Source: Chara braunii (Eukaryota; Streptophyta; Charophyceae; Charales; Characeae). From it: a stretch of 27,412 bases of DNA. Every line of letters begins with the position of its first letter. Position 1 is the stretch's first letter. Shown piece by piece: positions 9,883-20,318 of this stretch. The translations under genes and the position numbers were made by a program. The stretch spans positions 1,636,630 to 1,664,041 of the forward strand of contig BFEA01000028.1 of the NCBI GenBank assembly GCA_003427395.1, in the 5' to 3' direction. The notes beneath the pieces were generated by a model, which was not told the origin of the DNA, did no database searches, and was given only the letters and a program-made list of their open reading frames with translations.

Positions 9883-10079
9883 NGCCTTATATATATATTT
9901 ATATGTGTCTTGGGTATGTGCGCGNCTTACTGAGATCATGCGCAATGGTTAANCAGGTTACGATTTGAGAGAANAGGNAAATCCTCTTTTATCCTTTTGC
10001 TTCTTAGAGATTTTTTATGGTCGGACATTGGTCCTGGGCTGGGATTCAAGGTCCTTGTCCAGGACATCCCAAGCCCTAG

Positions 10080-10250
10080 ACTCTGCAGGGAGGGAATCTG
10101 CCCCCGTGCAGAGCCTATTTGCCTTGCATGCCGAGACGCTCAGACCAAAGGCCGGAGGTCTCGTGGCGGCTGCGCGACTATTTCTTCAGCCGTGCAATGT
10201 CGTGAAGGATTAAACCCTCACGACACTTCGAATTTGACACTTGAGTGTCA
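10080..10250 (+). other. Cluster of perfect hairpins in the presumed R-U5 leader, copy 1
   Basis: CTCTGCA and TGCAGAG arms lie near 10080-10112, GTCGTGA (10199) pairs with TCACGAC (10218), and GACACTTGAGTGTC (10236-10249) is a 6 bp stem with a 2-base loop. The last two keep their pairing in the second copy although loop and spacer bases differ. They could be packaging or dimer-linkage structures of the element RNA. Confidence 0.5.
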
Positions 10251-10979
10251 TAAGCGGTACTCGGATCCACGAGGGACCGCTTGATTATGGGCACTACATA
10301 GTACGCCATCGTCGCGACTGCTTGTGTACGTTTGCATTGCGAGTCGATATGGCTTAGCCCTGCGTCAGCGCGGTTTTATACCAAGTCTTGCGCGCGACCC
10401 CTATCCGATTTCCACATTGGAAAGTTATGGGGTGACTACTGAGGAACTAGGAGCGTTGTCGCGTATTTGTGTCGTGTCGTTAGTGCGTATGTGTGTGTGC
10501 GTTTTGTTTTTTTTGTGTGTTCGTAAAGTGGTGTGCGCGTGGTGTGTGGGATGCGTCCTAGTCGACCGACGATGGGCCGCGCTTGGGACTTCAGCCCCCC
10601 CAAGATGTCGGTTCGTGTGCGGGTCCGATAGGTGTATTGCCCCACGTACCCCCTATGCTACAGCGAATGAGAAACGCCCTCGGCTGGTCCACCTCTGCGA
10701 TTGCAACTGATTAGCTTTCGTACTGTGGACTGGTAGCTTGGCGGGGATACGCCCACTGAAGGGAGGTGACAACTCCTGTAAGGTGGAGGTAAGTTGTGCC
10801 TCGCGTAGGCCCTATCCTGTCGTAGGGGCTCGCGAGAGGTATGGCTGGTGCACTCGGTCGGAGCGGCCTAAGGAAGCTCCATTTGTGTGTTAGCAACGAG
10901 GTTGGTCCAACTCCTGCGTGACGCGGCCAAGAGGGTCCCGCGCCGCCTCGTGCGGTGCCGGACCGATGCGCTCGACAGG

Positions 10980-10998
10980 TGGCGCCATTGCCGGGGAT
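10980..10998 (+). promoter_or_regulatory. Primer binding site, tRNA-Asp type
   Basis: TGGCGCCATTGCCGGGGAT matches the complement of the plant tRNA-Asp(GUC) 3' end (which would have G where this has A) at 18 of 19 bases. It begins two bases after the CA that ends the long repeat, exactly where a PBS belongs. This fixes the direction of the element (+ strand) and identifies its LTR end. tRNA-Asp priming is known from Athila and some other plant Gypsy groups. Confidence 0.8.
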
Positions 10999-13188
10999 GA
11001 CGGCTGCCTACCGTTGTCCCTGGCGGAACGACATCCGGGTATGCGATTGAGAGGACTAGGCAAAAAGGGAAGGCCTTCTTTGGACGTATATGGTCGATTG
11101 CTTGATAGTCTGGCCATCGTTGGGAATGTTTTAGGGTTGTGGTCTAAGTGTTGGAAGCTGACTATAAGCGTATGCGCGCTTTGCTTAAGGAAGGAAGTGC
11201 TGAGTTGTACGTCTATGTATTTGGACGCGTGTAGCAGCTGTTTCAGGGAACATTTTGCTATCCTGAGTATTTTTTTTAAGTGATTGGGCGATACGTGGCA
11301 CGTATGATGTGGCCTAGGTTGAGTTGAGGCAGCGACAACATTGCTGGCTATGTCTGCTATTGAGGCAAGCTTTATTAATGACCGCCAAAGCCACAAGGCT
11401 AGTTGACTTATTAGGCGAATATTGAACTAAGCCTGCTTTGGGAAGTAGAGGTGTTAAGTTAAGGCGTCCTCCCCTAGTCGATAGAGCCTCGCTTTGGAAG
11501 AAACTTTTGGGATGTAAGCGACGCGAATGAGGGGATGACTGGTGAGGGTGGAATTAGAGGGATTTAATTGCCGAAGTCGTCCCATAAGGCACAAATTAAG
11601 TTGTGGTATGAGGGGTAATGCGGTGAGTATCGAGCCTAGACCCCCAATGGTATCGGTTGGAGGTAAGGTGAGTAATCTGAGGATTGTCTAGGCATGGTTA
11701 TCGGTAGAATTTGAGAGGTAGGGGTTATTTGGTTAGTGGTGTGACTGATCCGAAGAGAGACCTATTGTGATATATGTATAATTGTTTTATGATGGTTTAT
11801 TTGGGTTGGCTGGGTATGTGTGCTTTCATTCTATGTTTCTCTAGAGGTTGATAAATGGTGTATATATGGACTTGTCTTCCAAACAGGAGACAAACTTTGC
11901 ATGAAACCCACGTCTGGCACGGGACCAGAGGTGAATGGGGTGGCTCATTTCTGAGGAAGGTGGTTCTTCCTGAAGGGAGTCAGTCAGCATGTATAATGTG
12001 TCCTCAATGGAAGTGTGTTCTTGAGTTGTTACTCCCTTGTTGGGGTTTAAGGAAGCAGATTATCAGTCTCAAGGATAATAGTGAGACCCACGCCGGAATT
12101 ATGTTCCTGGTCCAATAGTGGGGTGTTGTTACCTATCCATAATACGAGGGTAACTACATTATTTATTGAGAGAGGAGGAAGGGGCTTGCTACCTCGCTAA
12201 GGCTGTAATGGCCAGGTGGAACAGCTACTGCTTAGTGAGAGCGGTTCTGGAGTAGCGATCTGGGTTTGTCTCGCATTAAGCAGGGCATCATATTTGTAAG
12301 GGCGTGGACTCGCTATCCGTTGCCCTGACAGGTATGGAGGGGCCTGACCATCTGACCATGATTAGGTTTAGTGAGGTGCAAGCGCTGAAATCAGAGAGGG
12401 TTGCGGTGAGGCTTGATCTTTAGAGCGGGGCTCATGAGTCAAGATGTTATCTCAAGAGGATTACACCGCCCCTCTACACTATATGCTTCGCTTAAGAGAC
12501 GAAGGGGGTAACAATCGTATCATGCTAATTACTCATTGTCAGTCTTATTCTTTCTTGCATAAACTAAGATACGTTTTGAGGGTTATCTTGTTATATGGCA
12601 AGCAGTTGGGTTGACTTCATGTTGTTATGTATAAAGCATATCGTGCTTACCATGTTGTGATCGTGACTATAAGTACATCCTAGTTGCTGTGGGTTGTACT
12701 GCGTATTGGATTCATGTTTGGGGTACCTGCCTATATGACTCGTATATTGTAAAAAAAAAATTAAAAAAAATGATATTTGATTAATGACTGGGTTATGTTT
12801 CGAAAGTTGTATTGATGGGTATTTGGTGTTTCTATTTTCGATGGGTATTTGTGTGAAGGATTCTCTTCTGTGTAGCCGATTGTTGGAATAGGTTTTCCAT
12901 GTGCGTATGCGATGAGTATCGAGATGATCTTAGCAAGGGATCATTGGCATCCATTACTTGAGTAATGTACCATGTTGGAGGAATAGTCACCAGTAGGAAG
13001 TCGGTGTTTGTGAAAGGGGTATTACCATGGTATATTACCATCGATATCTTCCTAGGTTGGGCGGTCGCGAACGCTGGAAGTGAATGGTTCTAGGGAAAGA
13101 TGATCTGAGGATGAGGTTTAGAGGAGAGATGGTGGAGTATGATTGCCAATAGAATAACGGAAGGCGTATGCTGGACGTTTTTCTGTGA
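10999..13188 (+). other. Internal region of the long-LTR element, no gene seen
   Basis: Open frames here are short and overlap on both strands, and none shows gag or pol motifs. The sequence is moderately AT-rich with an A-rich tract at 12751-12769. Being downstream of the PBS, this is where gag would lie in an autonomous element; its absence supports a non-autonomous (LARD-like) reading. Confidence 0.6.
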
Positions 13189-13923
13189 TGGGCAGAACCC
13201 AGACCGGAGCAAAGGCAACTCAGGATGCCTTATGCGAAAGAAGATCCCAGTGTGGCCCTGCCCATCAAGGGGGAAGATGGGCTCGAGATTTCTCTGCCAA
13301 GGCGAGTCAGGGAGGGAGAGTACGTCTCTTCCTCGTGGGGCGCACAGATAGGCAAGGATATTTTTGCCTGGATCGAGTCCACGTTTGATGATGGTCAGGA
13401 CTGCGCAATCATAAGGGTGACTCTGTATGCGTCTTCCTCATTTTGGGCCGTACATGGAATTGAATTGGCGCTTGGGCATGGAAGCTTGTTGGCGAGACCT
13501 TTGAGGGCAGCTGAGCAAGCTGCAGCAAAGTGGACGAATGACAAGGTCCAGGAAGGAGAGGAGCAGGTGGAGACCCGTGTAGAGGTCAAGCACGCTGATG
13601 AGTTTGCACTTCCCTCCGCCCCATTGTGAGTTGTTCTGCCAGAGTTCTTGATAGAGGCTTGTTTTGGGGGACAAACGAGGGTAGAAGCCGCTGCAGAGGC
13701 TGTCATAAAGGTGCGAGAATGGGGATATGCAAGGTACACGTGCGAGTTGATAAATGAGTTGTACCTGGACCAAAAGTTTTTGCCCCATAGCCAGGAACTT
13801 AGGAACCTGGCCAAGGTAGTGGACGCTTATGCAAGTTCGCATGACCCAAATGAAGGAGTTGCAGACTGGGAGGAGGTTCGTGCCGCGGTTGGCCGACAGG
13901 GAAGTGCCCACGTATCCTGCTAA
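13189..13923 (+). pseudogene. Possible decayed gene inside the long-LTR element, in-frame TGA
   Basis: I do not recognise this gene. The frame is open from 13189, has its first ATG at 13225, meets TGA at 13627-13629, and then continues in the same frame to TAA at 13921, about 233 codons from the ATG. The composition is protein-like: acidic and rich in Ala, Glu, Val and Lys, with a helical stretch around AAAEAVIKVREW and a patterned tail (CELINELYLDQKF). A possible splice acceptor, TTTTTCTGTGATGGGCAG, ends at 13194, so an upstream exon is conceivable. Frames on the other strand are equally long but rich in Leu, Ser and Cys, as expected for shadows. It could be a captured host gene fragment, an extra retroelement ORF, or chance. 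Confidence 0.4.
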
Positions 13924-14656
13924 GGTGGGTCTCTCGTAGACAATGCGCACATAGGTGATGAGGGCTAGGGTGGCAGGCCGACCAGTTGTATGGGCTAAGC
14001 CCCTATGTGATAGTCGGCAAGATGTATTAAGATGGGTTGCAGGAACGAGTTGTGGAGAAGACGGGTTTGGGTAAGAAGGGCCTGAAAGTTTGGGGACGAT
14101 GCAAAAGTGAGCAAGAAAACCCCATTTGAATAGATACGACGTGCAGAGGGAAGGGGGTTCTCATAATAATGGTCCGGTAAGACGACCCGAATTGCAGGCC
14201 AAAGGGGCCCCAATAGGATAATTGTATATGGGGGGGGTATGTTAGGTCTGCCTCGGATCGTGTTATCGATGCACCTCCAGGGACTAGGGCAGGGAGATGA
14301 GTTTAAATAAGGGTCTATCTCCCTAGACCTATCGGTTGAGAGAAGGAGAGGCGAGACCTACGCCCTGTTTCAGGTCCGGATGGTTGTATATATGGGAGAG
14401 ATCTGAGGGGCTTGAGGGGAAGCCTTGATGTGGGGGGAAAGGTAGACCCCCTAGCCTAGAGGTGCATTGCGGGAGACTTGTGTATGTGTGATGGATCATA
14501 GGAGGCTCCAAGGTGGGGCTGGGGAAATACCTTTCTAAGGCTCCTGCGACTAATTGAAGGTAGGATAGCAGGAGCATGGGCCAAGCATAAATGAGCCTCA
14601 CGCATGTACGGATTGCTGAAGGCAAATATGGATGAGGGTGTGGCTTAGAGTGACAT
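13924..14656. other. Non-coding stretch, nothing recognised
   Basis: No convincing frame. Purine-rich runs occur near 14337-14360 and 14431-14443 (GGGGGGAAAGG) and could be polypurine-tract remnants, but no LTR starts after them. Confidence 0.5.
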
Positions 14657-15460
14657 GGGCGGTGCTCCTACCGCAAGTCCCTCCACTCAGATTTCCTTTC
14701 GGCCAATGGGCCTATCGTCCGTCGGCTCCCATGTACGTCGGCCCCCTCGCCCCGGCCCTTCAAGGCAGGCAGGATATAACCGGCCCTTCCGTCAGGCCCA
14801 CGGTACGCCGGGGCATAACAACCACTACTAGGAATGCGGTGCCAAGGGGAGTTACTTAAAACGTACCTCCATCGATCGGACATTGCCGATGGCCAGACCG
14901 AGGGGGATAGCCCGGTCGGGCCCTCGACCCCCGCGGTCCCCTCGCGCCACTCCGATACTCCCGTGTCGTCGCCGCCCGATCTTAATCCCTGAATCCCTCA
15001 TACAAATGACGGTTGCCGTAACCAATAGCGCTAGGCCAGAGTCTGGGTCTGGCTCTGGCTCTGGTCGGCGCCCAGATAAGCAGATACTGCATGCCGCGTG
15101 GCTCTATCGAAATGCCTTCAGAAGTCACATTTGTTTGTCGACACCGTCCTCCGTACGTACGCACAGGTCACGGGTGAGCACATCAATCAGCAAGACATAA
15201 CCTTTTTAATCCCTATTAAGTCAGAAAGGGGAACTTTGGGCAGCGGTCACGCCGACTTTTCATTCATCAAACAATTAAAAGATCATGCGCGCCTCAAAAA
15301 TCTGCGCGCCCACACACTCTCTATTCTAATCAGCCATCCAGTCAACGTAAATTATAGACGTGGCCGCGCCTAGCGCGGTACACTTAAACTTTAAACCAGA
15401 CTATTTTCTGTCGCATGCAAAAGCCAGGGCGGATACCCTTGTAAGGGTATTCGCACCGCC
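14657..15460 (-). mobile_element. ~0.8 kb dispersed repeat, copy 2 (inverted)
   Basis: Reverse complement of 2805-3600 with scattered substitutions. This copy has the better-preserved terminal inverted match: GGCGGTGC at 14658-14665 and GCACCGCC at 15453-15460. Flanks (GTGACAT on the left, ATACCGG on the right) do not form a target-site duplication. It lies between the two long direct repeats, in opposite orientation to copy 1, so with copy 1 it forms a large inverted repeat about 12.7 kb across. Confidence 0.7.
15098..15373 (+). CDS. 91-residue open frame in the ~0.8 kb repeat, copy 2
   Basis: Counterpart of the minus-strand frame at 2890-3165, with the same length, start and stop. Most of the amino-acid changes fall in the first 20 codons. 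The product is unrecognised and selection is not evident, so this is a conserved-by-recency frame more than a demonstrated gene. Confidence 0.3.
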   Translation: MALSKCLQKSHLFVDTVLRTYAQVTGEHINQQDITFLIPIKSERGTLGSGHADFSFIKQLKDHARLKNLRAHTLSILISHPVNVNYRRGRA

Positions 15461-17750
15461 ATACCGGACCATATTAAGCGACGTCCCCGTCGCTTCGCCA
15501 AATCAGAAAGCTATAAATCCATTCGCACTCCAAATGTTGACGAGAAAGGAACCAATCCGATTAGCCGACGGACTCAGGTTCGAGACCTCCAACAATCCGT
15601 GCCCACACAACCATATGCCGTCAGGGTTTTAACCTGGGTTTCCATTGTCCTGACACTAGGACGTTGGTGTATTACGCATCGATACTACATCATAAGTTCC
15701 AAAGGCCACCTCAAACCATCCTCTCCCCGTCGTCCTAGACGAACGCCGGCTTCTCGTTGAGTGTCCCGGCTAGACTCTATCTCGTAAGCAGAGCCCTCCC
15801 CAGGGACGCGGGCCTTAGATGGGACCTCAAAAGACACTCTCGCCTCCTTGTCAAAATTCCTCACAATCGAACATATACGTATATGTATATTTAAATCTCC
15901 TCTCAGCTCTTTCTGCAGTCTAGTACAGAAATGCTAGGTCTTCATCCTGGTCCACCATAGTCTGGTTGATCGAGCCAGATCTACGGCCCACCACATTGTT
16001 ATCTTAACGGCAGTACCCTTCGTTGGTTACGCAACGATAGGTTTTCCCCTGATAAGCATTCAATCAGGATGACCAAACGACTCGACTCATATCCCCCGTC
16101 GTCCCACCGGAGTAATTTCCCTGAGGCGTGCATAACCCCTTAAACTCTTACCCTATTGGTAGACGTGGGTCCGCAGCCAGGTTGTGCTGGCTTGCAGCCA
16201 TCCAATAGGGGTTGCGCCCTAGAGGTGCTAATCTTTACCGTTTAGCTTGGTATTCCTCAACATGCCTTGGGATTAGCACAAGTGTCTGAACGGTGGGGCG
16301 CAAAACAGACCACAGGCCCACTGCGGGACTATGCAGGGGTCTGTCTCACTTTAAAGGCGTTTACCAGCTCCCTATGGGACGACATAGAAAGCATGGCCCC
16401 TTTTCACAGTCACAACCAGGTTTACTGCCAGGCTCATACACAAGGCCGTGACCCGCTGACTTGATCAGAGACAACAGTCCACACATCCCACGACTATGCA
16501 CTGACTTGCGACCTTCTCAGTTCCACCAATGATCCAATCCGTAATTCTGCTTCCTTTCGTCAGACTTTATCAACTCAAACTTTGCTTAACATGCCCTTAG
16601 ATCTGTTAACCCCCGTTTCACACGAAGGAGGTCCCTCCCAATAGGTCTCCCAGCCATCCCTCTTTTTCTAGGATGAGCTATTACGCGACCCTTCTTAAAA
16701 CACATTCCTTTGGAAGATGAGTCTTCCAACAAACAATATTACCACCTTCCTTAATCTGAAGGGGTCTCAACCATAAGACAACTCAAACTGAGAGGTCTAC
16801 TTATGGGTCCTCTCCACAGCCCATCTCCGAAACAACTCAACTGAGGGGCCTGCTTATGGACCCTCTTCGCAACTCAACCGCAAAACATCCGGCATGGTAA
16901 GTATTCGAGTCTCGGAGACTCGCAAAATCCCTTAGGATTCTCGCGCTTTCGCAATAACAGACTGCACTCCCTCTCCTTACACTCGACTCTGTCCTGCTCG
17001 TAGGCAGGCCGCACGAGTATACCGAAGGGTAGACAGTTCACATCCATTCATTCTCATAAAACCCCCACAATCCAGTATACATGATGTATCCCACACATCT
17101 CTCACACAAAACCATCATACATCAGGATAAAACCACACATGCAAGAGTGATAGTGATCATCATATACAAGGAATAGCCTCAGAGAAAACCTCTCAACTCA
17201 ATATATGTACAGGGGCATAGTACCCCAACTCAAACGTGAGCCAAATGGCCTCGAATTACATATGCACGCCCAAAGCTGAACAATCTCAACCCAATCTGGT
17301 ACCAACATCACACAACGAAAGTCGCGCCCTCCCTAACAAAGACTAGCACTGACACAATCTTGGTCAGGATGTAATCATACCCCTCGAATCAGAGGGATCC
17401 AAGTAACTCAAAACCCATCTAAATCTTAACCAAAGTAAGACTAAGCCCTTCCCCGTGTCTCACTCGCTCAAGACTAATATTTTGGCCTAGAATCAAAACG
17501 GTGTATATATTGTCCTTGCTTACTTAAGACTTAAGTCTAAGCCTACCAAGGTCCCACGCACATTCTATACACAAATGCATGGATGCATACACCCTTGTAG
17601 TTCCGGGTAGTATGACCCTTCAAGACATAGTCCCTTCCTTGTATCTTAGGACAATATTTCTAAAACATTGAGTCGGATCTAGAAGAAGTCAAAGATCACA
17701 ATCTTTTATAAGGTCGCATCCTCGCATGATCTCCCAACGCACACAAGCGG
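15461..17750 (-). other. C-rich non-coding segment, probably reverse-oriented retroelement DNA
   Basis: No convincing gene. The + strand is C-rich and G-poor, the opposite of the long direct repeats, which suggests inverted placement. At 16794-16864 two hairpins read on the minus strand with a CATAAG loop like the array at 7405-8370 (arms GAGAGG/CCTCTC and GAGGG/CCCTC). No polypurine tract precedes the start of the second long repeat at 17751, which is unexpected for a 3' LTR. Confidence 0.45.
16792..16864 (-). repeat. Two antisense ATAAG-loop hairpins
   Basis: On the + strand GAGAGG...CCTCTC encloses TCTACTTATGGGT (16792-16816), and GAGGG...CCCTC encloses GCCTGCTTATGGA (16842-16864). Reverse-complemented, the loops contain CCCATAAGT and TCCATAAGC, close to the CCCATAAGTTT units at 7521-7550. 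The arms differ but pair in both. Confidence 0.5.
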
Positions 17751-18881
17751 TAGACTATGGGTGGCTGTTGGTAAAACCTGCACTGGCCCACCCTGCTCAG
17801 GCCCCTGCGTTTGCGTTATGGGGGGGGTCCGCGCCCTCTCACTACTTGAAGGGCCGGGGTAGCCACGGGGTGGTTTTGCCTTCCTTGGCGAGGGCCGGTC
17901 CCCGCGACTACAGGCCTGTTGGCTGGGTTGGACGCCCGCGGGGGTGTCGAGGCTAATGTGCGGTGCGTAGTAAGTGTGACGGGCGATAGGGGCCAGCGGG
18001 CACTGCGCAGGTGGAGTGTCAGTGGCGGAGTGACAGCGCGATAGGACCGAAAGCTAAGGTGGTGGGGAGAGTAAATGAACCAGGGCGGGGGTTTCGTCGG
18101 AGTACATTCGGAGTGGGGAGAGGTGGAAGGCTGGCAGCGGGCCGCAGCGGGCGGAGCCACAGCACAGAGGTAGTAGTGGGCGGTGGGTCCGACCGGGCAG
18201 CTTTGGATAGCAGTAGGGAAAGGCGAATGAACCGGGGCAGGATCGGACGCCGGGTGCATGCACAACAGAGGGGTCTGCGGGGCAAAGGATGCAGCGTAGG
18301 CAAAATGGGGAATGAACCCCGACGGGTTCCTGCGCTGGGTACATGGACGGGGTAGGAAGAACTGAGGCCAGGTGGCCTTCGAAGGGGGGGAGCCGCGGGG
18401 CATCGCCCTGGCCACGTCCTTCGGGGCTTTTGCAAAGATCGGGACGATGCCACAAAGATTCGCATGACCCCTGGGCAGGGACGACACGCATATATCGAGG
18501 GAGGGACGACCGCCGAGTGCTTTTTGCACTCTGGCACTCGGCTGGTTGTCGGACCGTGCAGCGTAGAGCGCCGAGGACGATGACAACGGGAGCGAGGGGG
18601 AGAACTGGGATGAATCTGGGTGAGGGGGGCGCCAGATGCATACGTGGGCATTGTGGGAGTGGGCGCACGACGGACAGGGACGGAGCACAGGCCGGGTACG
18701 AGTGCCGGGTACGGGAAAGCAAGGCGGATAGGCAAAACAAAAGGGGGGAAATGAAAAGGAACCTGGATGCACGAGGCGCCAGGTGCAGTCGGAAGTAGAG
18801 ATGGCGGGAGACGAGGCAGGAGGAAGATAGAAAAGTGGAACTCACTCGTTTCTTAGCGAGAACGAGCGAGGGAGGAGGCGA

Positions 18882-19508
18882 TTCCGGGGTTCTAACCCCG
18901 GGCGAGTATGATTAGGTGGTTAGTTGTGGCGTTAGGAGTGCAGAATAGTGGGTTAGTGAAGAAAGGGGTGNGCGNATATGGTGACGGGGCTAGAAGAAGG
19001 AGAAGTAAAACNGNCATATTGNGTTCGTTTCTGAGCAGTTTTGTAGAAGGGGAAGTGGTAGGTAGGAGCTCTGAACCCTGGCGAATAGGAAATTGCNGTT
19101 AGCTTGATGAGAAAGTTAGTAGNACTAGAGGGGGNGGGCGTCAACAGGTGGGCGGAGAGGACGAATGAATGTAGACGGGGGGTGTGGCGGAGTGCATGCG
19201 GAGATGGGGAGGAAGAGATCGTGAAGCCCGCTCGATCCTTGATGGAATCGGGCGGGGAAAGGAGCGATCCGGGGGTTTTGGCCCCGGGCGAGCGGCGTGG
19301 TGAGGTCAGACGAGGCTCTAGATTAGTGAAACGGGAGATTAGAAGGAAAGTTAGTGCGCCGGGGNTATGGCCGACAGCGNAGTGGTAAGTGAGAGCAAGA
19401 GATAGCCCGGCCGCTTCGCAACGAGAACAGGCGGAAAACGGTGAGACCCCGGGGTTTTCTGATGGGGCGAGTGCGAATCTGAAGTTAGTTGGGACCGACA
19501 GTTAGTGG
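18882..19508. repeat. ~190 bp modules with GC palindromes (long repeat copy 2)
   Basis: Same four modules as at 4804-5430, beginning near 18884, 19068, 19269 and 19448. Several N bases here (18971, 18975, 19012, 19014) do not all coincide with those of copy 1, unlike in the core. Confidence 0.55.
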
Positions 19509-19674
19509 TATAGGTGGTAGGAGAAAAGAGGGATGCGCGAAGCTACGGAGGAACTGGGCATGGCAGAAGAAGGGGGGGGGAACGCNGATGAACCTGNCGC
19601 GTTNTAGCGGAAGATTNATTCGGCTCTAGCTCATTCTATCGATGATAAGCTTGCGGAGTTCGTCGCGGGGATTT

Positions 19675-20318
19675 GAGACTTACCTGTTGGCCGGTGCGTT
19701 GCTTGCCCTAGGAGAAGTATCGGGCTGCACTCCAGCAGAGGGGTTGTCCACACGTTGCGGTGGAGGGGCGAGATTCAAAGTTTGTGATCGCGTGCCTTGG
19801 ACAGCTCCCCGTTCGGTTGATCTCGTAGGGGACATCCGGCAGATCGGTATGCGATGTACATGCGAGTGGGTGGAGGAAGAGCAAAGCGGTTAGGGGGAGG
19901 GGTACGCACTGGAAGGCTATCCCTGACTGACTACTTCCATTCGCAGGCCAGCCGGGCAGCCTGTGACCCGCGCTCACTGCATAAAGCTCTGCCTGCTGGG
20001 CAGGTACGTCCGCCTGGCCAAGGGGGCTCAAGTATGATGCACACGGGCGGTTGGGGGCTTACCTGCTGGCCAGTGCGATGCTCCTTTGGATAGCGCGGGG
20101 CCAGCCACGGGAATGGGGACCTACCTGATGAGTGATGCGGTGTTCATGNTGNCGATGGGAGTGGCATGATGCGAGCGGTGGGTGGGACAGCATATCTCTG
20201 CACGTCCTAGCACGAGGTTCGTTCGACCTCGCTCATCAGTTCGGTGGAGGTGTCACGAGGCAGCATCAGAGTTGGAGACTTACCTGCTGGTAAAGATGCT
20301 GCCTGCCCTGTGGGCTGA
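19675..20318. repeat. CTTACCTG(C/T)TGG modules (long repeat copy 2)
   Basis: Same three segments as in copy 1, at 19679, 20058 and 20279, with occasional substitutions between copies. Confidence 0.5.

Larger units (their letters stand above)
3687..10977 (+). mobile_element. ~7.3 kb direct repeat, copy 1: probable 5' LTR of a LARD-like element
   Basis: The sequence from TAGACTATGGG at 3687 to CTCGACA at 10977 recurs in the same orientation at 17751-25055. The right end is convincing as an LTR end: it closes in CA, and two bases later comes a tRNA-Asp-type primer binding site. A TATAAATA lies about 1.1 kb before that end, as expected for a U3 promoter with a long R-U5. The left end is not resolved: it does not start with TG, and I see no matching 5 bp target duplication at the two outer ends. 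No frame looks coding; the long minus-strand frames at 3752-4767 are low-complexity, Pro/Ser-rich and out of step between copies. Very long LTRs around a non-coding interior are typical of LARD elements. The alternative is a segmental duplication. Confidence 0.65.

Noticed and set aside
10890-11396. 168-codon minus-strand frame across the LTR end and PBS
   Set aside because: It crosses the LTR/PBS boundary and has no recognisable domain. The second copy diverges after the LTR end, so only part could be compared.
11647-11660. TGGTATCGG as a second Met-type primer site
   Set aside because: Only nine bases match, it does not follow an LTR end, and the tRNA-Asp site at 10980 already serves this element.
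13395-13950. Minus-strand frames of 139 and 170 codons
   Set aside because: They overlap each other and the + strand frame at 13189-13923, and are Leu/Ser/Cys-rich, as expected of shadows.
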